Shown in pieces: positions 59,911 through 64,000 of a stretch of 64,000 nt of DNA. The notes under the pieces are model-generated. The model ran no database searches, had not been told where the DNA came from, and saw only the letters and a program-made list of their open reading frames with translations. Position 1 is the first letter of the stretch, and each line of letters starts with the position of its first letter. Source of the stretch: Parabacteroides massiliensis (GTDB lineage Bacteria > Bacteroidota > Bacteroidia > Bacteroidales > Tannerellaceae). A program made the translations under genes and the position numbers. The DNA lies in assembly GCF_900155425.1 (NCBI RefSeq), contig NZ_LT700189.1, forward strand, positions 613,787 to 677,786, read 5' to 3'.

Positions 59911-61490
59911 CGAATTTTATTATATCTCAATTAGCGAATACAATCCCTCAATTGTCAATTATCAATAGTCAATTGTCCATTGATAAGCTGGGCGATTTGT
60001 TGGTTTACCAGCGAAGCGAGCCGATGCTTTTCAGCAGCGGGTTGTTTTTCTTCCTTTTTATCGGTTTCCTGATTATCTATATGTCGCTCAGGAAGCATCT
60101 GCTGACACGTATTATTTACGTCACGTTGTTTTCCCTCTATTTCTATTATAAGAGCAGCGGGATGTTTTTTCTTCTCTTGCTGTTTGTCGCGACATCCGAT
60201 TTTTGCATCGCGCAGTGCATGGCCAGGACAGTTTCCCGGTGGGGACGTAAGGCTTGGGTTGTCCTGAGCCTGTGTATCGACTTAGGGCTGTTGGGATATT
60301 TCAAATACTTCAATTTCCTGCGTGAGATCGCGGCTTCCGTCGCCCATGAATTGGGATACCAGTTGGGGAACGCTTCGTTGCAGAACATAACCTATCAGCC
60401 GTTGGATATCTTTCTGCCGGTCGGCATCTCTTTCTTTACGTTCCAGACCATCAGCTACGTGATCGATGTGTACCGGGGCAGGATAGACCCCCTCCGGCGT
60501 TGGATCGACTATGTTTTCTACGTCTCTTTCTTTCCGCAGTTGGTGGCCGGCCCGATCGTCCGGGCACGCGATTTCATCCCGCAGATTTATAAGACGCCGG
60601 CCGTCACGCGGGCCGAATTCGGGGAAGGGCTTTTCCTCGTCTTGTGCGGACTCTTCAAGAAAACCGTCATATCCGACTATATCAGCCTGAACTTCGTCGA
60701 CCGCATATTCGATGCTCCTTTGCTTTACACGGGAGTGGAAAACCTGTTGGGCGTGTATGGCTATGCCTTGCAGATTTATTGCGATTTCTCCGGCTATTCG
60801 GATATGGCGATCGGGATTGCGTTGCTGTTAGGATTCCGCTTTAACGTGAACTTCGATTCGCCTTACCAGTCGGCGACCATCACGGAGTTCTGGCGACGCT
60901 GGCATATCTCGCTTTCTTCATGGTTGAAAGACTATTTGTATATTTCGCTCGGAGGCAACCGGAAAGGGAAAATACGGACATACATCAACCTGCTGATAAC
61001 GATGTTGCTGGGTGGTCTGTGGCACGGGGCTTCCGTGAGTTTTATCCTCTGGGGCGCCCTGCATGGGGTTGCGCTGGCCGTGCATAAGTTCATGATGAGC
61101 CATTTCAGCAGTTTCAAGCCCTTAGGGTCGGAAATGAAACCTTGGAGAAGAGTGTTAGGCATCTTGCTTACTTTCCATCTGGTGTGCTTCGGCTGGATCT
61201 TGTTCCGTGCCGATTCGATGCAGGCGGTAGGAGAGATGCTGACGCAGATTTTCACGAATTTCCACCCGGAGGTCTTCACACAGTTTGTGACGGGCTATAA
61301 AGGGGTATTTATCTTGATGGTGGTGGGTTACATTCTGCATTTCATGCCGAAATCGGCCGAAAACGGCTTGCAGGCGGTAGTCACCCGCTCTCCTTTGCTT
61401 GTGCAGGCGGTGATGTTGGCAATCGCGATTTTTGTTGTCGTGCAATTCAAGAGTGCCGGCGTACAGCCGTTTATATACTTTCAGTTCTGA
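59907..61490 (+). CDS. MBOAT-family O-acyltransferase (AlgI/PatA-like)
   Basis: 527 residues from the ATG at 59907, which overlaps the previous stop (ATGA). About ten membrane helices; family blocks are LFSSGLFFFLFIGF, LLGYFKYFNF, LPVGISFFTFQTISYVIDVYRG, FPQLVAGPIVRARDF, ALQIYCDFSGYSDMAIG and FWRRWHISLSSWLKDYLYISLGGNR. The catalytic His is H373 in GGLWHGASVSFILWG. It moves acetyl groups across the inner membrane for transfer by SGNH partners. Residues 15-31 translate an AATTGTCAATT repeat, so the true start may be further in (for example ATG at 60024 or a TTG near 59980). Confidence 0.88.
   Translation: MTNFIISQLANTIPQLSIINSQLSIDKLGDLLVYQRSEPMLFSSGLFFFLFIGFLIIYMSLRKHLLTRIIYVTLFSLYFYYKSSGMFFLLLLFVATSDFCIAQCMARTVSRWGRKAWVVLSLCIDLGLLGYFKYFNFLREIAASVAHELGYQLGNASLQNITYQPLDIFLPVGISFFTFQTISYVIDVYRGRIDPLRRWIDYVFYVSFFPQLVAGPIVRARDFIPQIYKTPAVTRAEFGEGLFLVLCGLFKKTVISDYISLNFVDRIFDAPLLYTGVENLLGVYGYALQIYCDFSGYSDMAIGIALLLGFRFNVNFDSPYQSATITEFWRRWHISLSSWLKDYLYISLGGNRKGKIRTYINLLITMLLGGLWHGASVSFILWGALHGVALAVHKFMMSHFSSFKPLGSEMKPWRRVLGILLTFHLVCFGWILFRADSMQAVGEMLTQIFTNFHPEVFTQFVTGYKGVFILMVVGYILHFMPKSAENGLQAVVTRSPLLVQAVMLAIAIFVVVQFKSAGVQPFIYFQF
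59949..59982. repeat. AATTGTCAATT-type repeat, copy 3, inside the MBOAT frame
   Basis: CAATTGTCAATTATC, continuing AATAGTCAATTGTCCATTG, lies between the previous stop and the first membrane helix. In frame it encodes QLSIINSQLSID. Same class as 12397-12434 and 54771-54806. Confidence 0.65.
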
Positions 61491-61569
61491 AAGGCTCGGT
61501 CTGATTGCGATAGCGAATGAAATAATGAGATTTTGTCAAATATTATAACCTTAAATACATTGAGTGGGT

Positions 61570-62010
61570 ATGAAACGGAAGTTATCATTGTTCTTTTGGG
61601 TTTTATTTTTGTCCATATCTGTTTACGGGCAAAAAAGGCAACCGGTGGATGAAGTCGCTTCTATTCAACAAACATCGGATTGGCAAGCGCATTATTGGAA
61701 GAAGCATAAGACTTTCAAAGCCTTGGGATGGACTTTTTCCATGGTCGGGGTTGCTTCGGTCGGAGGAGCATATTGTTTGGCGCTATCCGGACTTGAAGCC
61801 CCATATTCCAAGTCGCGGAACGTAGGATCTGCAGCACTTTTGATAGGAGGAGGCTGTCTGATATTGGCCAGTATCCCCATGTTCTGCTTGGGATATTCCA
61901 ACAAACGGAAAGCCCGTTCAATCTCTTTGCAAGGCCAGAACCTTTCTTCTCCGCTTCCGGACGGCTCTGTCTCTTTCCGTCCGGGAGTCTCATTGTGTAT
62001 GACTTTCTGA
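61570..62010 (+). CDS. Small secreted or membrane protein of unknown function
   Basis: 146 residues from the ATG at 61570 (MKRKLSLFFWVLFLSISVYGQ, a signal peptide); a GTG two codons upstream is less likely. Two hydrophobic segments follow (about 50-68, LGWTFSMVGVASVGGAYCLAL; about 84-106, VGSAALLIGGGCLILASIPMFCLGY). The C-terminus is polar (SLQGQNLSSPLPDGSVSFRPGVSLCMTF). It does not belong to a family I recognise and is convergent with mfd. Confidence 0.65.
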   Translation: MKRKLSLFFWVLFLSISVYGQKRQPVDEVASIQQTSDWQAHYWKKHKTFKALGWTFSMVGVASVGGAYCLALSGLEAPYSKSRNVGSAALLIGGGCLILASIPMFCLGYSNKRKARSISLQGQNLSSPLPDGSVSFRPGVSLCMTF

Positions 62011-62018
62011 CAAATGAA

Positions 62019-62041
62019 ACAAAAATATGATTTATTTTTGT
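62019..62041. terminator. Bidirectional hairpin between convergent genes
   Basis: ACAAAAATA (62019-62027) and TATTTTTGT (62033-62041) are exact complements around TGATT. It lies in the 21-bp gap between the small secreted protein and mfd and overlaps the mfd stop codon. Confidence 0.7.
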
Positions 62042-64000
62042 ATTTGTTCTTTTCCGATCTCATCCAAATAACCGCAAGCCACCTCTACCGTCGGTACGTT
62101 CTTGATCACGATACTGCGTTTCCCGTTTTGTTCGCGAAGCATGCATTCACGTGGATGCTTCTGAATGAAGCTGAGTAGTTTGTCGAAAGCTTCACTCTCG
62201 TAATAGGGACTGTTGGGATTAGTGACAAGAAAGATGCTCATCTGCCCTTTTTTCAGAATGACTTTTTCCATGCCCAGCATCTTTGCCATGCGACGAAGAC
62301 GAACGACACGGATCAGCTCTTTTCCTTCTTTCGGGACTTTCCCGAAACGGTCTTTCAGACGCTCGGTGAAAGCAAGGATATCGCGTTCTTCCTCCATCTT
62401 ATCCAACTCGCGATAGAGGGAGACACGCTCGGAATCGTTCGGAATGTAAGTCGGCGGGAACATCAGTTCCAGATCGCTTTCGATATAAGTTTCGCGGACA
62501 TATTCACTACCGGTGTCGGGGCGCTTTTCGGTCGCATCGGAATACAGGTCGGCAAATTCTTCCGCTTTCAGTTCGTCAACGGCTTCTTCCAATATCTTCT
62601 GGTATGTTTCGTAGCCTAAGTCGGCGATGAAACCGCTTTGTTCGGCTCCCAACATATTTCCGGCTCCCCGGATGTCGAGATCCTGCATGGCAATATGGAT
62701 ACCGCTTCCCAGCTCCGAGAAATTCTCGATCGCCTGCAAACGGCGGCGTGCTTCCTGCGTAAGGCTTGACAGGGGTGGAGAGAGGAGGTAGCAGAAGGCT
62801 TTCCGGTTACTTCGTCCGACACGGCCGCGTAATTGATGCAGGTCGGACAATCCGAACTGCTGTGCGTTGTTGATAATGATCGTATTTGCATTCGGCACGT
62901 CGATTCCGCTTTCCACAATGCTTGTGGCGATCAGCACGTCGTATTCGTAATTGACGAAATCCAGAATGATCTTTTCCAGTTTATCCGGCTCCATCTGTCC
63001 GTGTCCGACAGCAATACGGGCATCCGGTACTTCGCGTTTGACGAGCGCCTCCATTTCATAAATATTCTGGATACGGTTGTTGATGAAGAAAACCTGCCCG
63101 TTACGACTCATCTCGAAGTTGATGGCTTCACGGATAATGTCCGGGTTAAACCGTTCTACCTCTGTTTGCACCGGGTAGCGGTTGGGTGGGGGAGTCGTGA
63201 TGCTCGACAGGTCACGGGCTCCCATCAGCGAGAATTGCAGGGTACGGGGGATCGGCGTTGCGGTCATGGTGAGCGTGTCTACGTTTGCTTTCAACTGGCG
63301 CAACTTCTCTTTGACAGATACACCGAACTTCTGTTCCTCGTCGATAATCAGCAGGCCAAGGTCTTTGAATGTGACATCTTTTCCGACGATACGATGAGTC
63401 CCGATGATGATGTTAATATTCCCCTCCTTCAAGTCTTTCAATGTCTCTCTGATCTCTTTCGCCGTACGCGCCCGGCTGATATATTCGATCCGGCAGGGAA
63501 AGTCTTTCAACCGTTCGGAGAATGTCTGGTAATGCTGGAATGCTAACACCGTAGTCGGGACCAGCACGGCAACTTGCTTGTTATCCGAAACGGCTTTGAA
63601 AGCAGCACGGATGGCTACTTCCGTTTTCCCGAAGCCCACGTCTCCACAGATCAGACGGTCCATCGGACGGTCGCTTTCCATGTCGGCCTTGACATCGGCT
63701 GTCGCTTTCATCTGGTCAGGAGTGTCTTCATAAATAAAACTGGCTTCCAGTTCGTGCTGCATGAAGCTGTCCGGGCTGTATGCGAAACCTTTTTCTTGTT
63801 TTCGTTTGGAGTAGAGGAGAATCAGGTCGCGGGCGATATCTTTCACTTTCGACTTGGTGCGTTCCTTCATCTTTTCCCAAGCCCCCGTTCCGAGTTTGCT
63901 CAGTTTGGGTGGTTCCCCGCTCTCTTTGCCTTTATACTTGGACAATTTATGGAGGGAGTGGATGCTGACGAATATAATGTCGTTGTTCTGGTAGATCAGC
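62032..64000 (-). CDS. mfd: Transcription-repair coupling factor Mfd, 5' part outside window
   Basis: The frame is open from the stop at 62032 to the right edge (656 codons), covering about the C-terminal 55-60 percent of Mfd, which is usually about 1100-1150 aa. Upstream of the first Met at 63945 it reads QNNDIIFVSIHSLHKLSKYKG, so the frame continues past the window. Visible are the RID region end (LSKLGTGAWEKMKER), the SF2 translocase motifs (CGDVGFGKTEVAIRAAFKA, DEEQKFGV, TATPIPRTLQFSLMGARD, LIATSIVESGIDVPNANT, QLRGRVGRS) and the C-terminal TRCF domain (PTYIPNDSERVSLYRELD). It removes RNA polymerase stalled at DNA damage and recruits UvrA. Confidence 0.97.
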   Translation of the reverse strand, partial: LIYQNNDIIFVSIHSLHKLSKYKGKESGEPPKLSKLGTGAWEKMKERTKSKVKDIARDLILLYSKRKQEKGFAYSPDSFMQHELEASFIYEDTPDQMKATADVKADMESDRPMDRLICGDVGFGKTEVAIRAAFKAVSDNKQVAVLVPTTVLAFQHYQTFSERLKDFPCRIEYISRARTAKEIRETLKDLKEGNINIIIGTHRIVGKDVTFKDLGLLIIDEEQKFGVSVKEKLRQLKANVDTLTMTATPIPRTLQFSLMGARDLSSITTPPPNRYPVQTEVERFNPDIIREAINFEMSRNGQVFFINNRIQNIYEMEALVKREVPDARIAVGHGQMEPDKLEKIILDFVNYEYDVLIATSIVESGIDVPNANTIIINNAQQFGLSDLHQLRGRVGRSNRKAFCYLLSPPLSSLTQEARRRLQAIENFSELGSGIHIAMQDLDIRGAGNMLGAEQSGFIADLGYETYQKILEEAVDELKAEEFADLYSDATEKRPDTGSEYVRETYIESDLELMFPPTYIPNDSERVSLYRELDKMEEERDILAFTERLKDRFGKVPKEGKELIRVVRLRRMAKMLGMEKVILKKGQMSIFLVTNPNSPYYESEAFDKLLSFIQKHPRECMLREQNGKRSIVIKNVPTVEVACGYLDEIGKEQIQK

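Noticed and set aside
1-64000. rRNA, tRNA, insertion sequences and prophage genes
   Set aside because: I looked for cloverleaf-type sequences, transposase motifs and integrases on both strands and saw none I could support.

Overview
The window looks like a chromosomal segment from a gut-type Bacteroidales, most likely Parabacteroides. Supporting signs are many Bacteroidetes-type promoters (TAnnTTTG at -7, some with TTG/TTTG near -33), a type IX secretion sorting tail, a complete Bat (aerotolerance) operon, a GH127 glycosidase, carboxynorspermidine decarboxylase, and TldD with a Tat-type leader. The genus is an inference; no rRNA, tRNA or CRISPR array was found.

Layout. 1-2.2 kb: the start of an M48-type membrane protease running off the left edge, an N-terminally truncated DUF1016 nuclease gene beginning at a perfect 31-bp palindrome, and gene-poor DNA with a probable DUF2200-like relic. 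2.2-4.9 kb: an outer-membrane barrel and a T9SS-sorted protein. 5-16.2 kb: housekeeping genes dnaB, a GH127 enzyme, a UvrD/PcrA helicase, nspC, ftsY, rimO and two HU genes, the second fused to a membrane segment and a LysM-like domain. 16.3-24.7 kb: moxR, a DUF58 gene, a membrane protein and batA-batE. 24.7-27.1 kb: a PAP2 phosphatase, a small HTH protein and a tandem universal stress protein.

27.1-46.3 kb is a surface-polysaccharide region. The left part (GT2, UDP-glucuronate decarboxylase, GT2, a CDP-glycerol phosphotransferase-like gene, two GT2 genes) is in mixed orientation. The right part is one tight leftward operon from 46.27 to 34.33 kb: receiver-only response regulator, sugar transferase with a pseudo-receiver domain, half-size TolC-like protein, Wzc-like protein with a decayed kinase domain, Wzy-like polymerase, GT2, two GT4s, GT2 and a Wzx-like flippase. 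The inferred sequence is: initiation on undecaprenyl phosphate, stepwise glycosylation, flipping, polymerisation, and export through an unusual Wzz/TolC pair, with phosphorelay-type input. This is the strongest candidate for an undescribed system in the window.

46.6-57 kb: YhcH-family protein, a copper P-type ATPase with an HMA chaperone and a hemolysin-III protein, the pmbA/tldD pair, an anaerobic sulfatase-maturase-type radical SAM enzyme, an N-acetylmuramoyl-L-alanine amidase and a NUDIX hydrolase. 57.1-61.5 kb: two SGNH hydrolases and an MBOAT acyltransferase with overlapping ends, probably an envelope O-acetylation module. A small secreted protein and the 3' part of mfd close the window.

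Intergenic DNA carries several repeat families: ATAAATC-type AT-rich repeats (one a near ten-copy heptamer array between copA and its chaperone gene), AATTGTCAATT-type repeats (one read in frame inside the MBOAT gene), a GTAGGGGC...GCCCCTAC inverted element, and a 26-bp motif found twice 54 kb apart.
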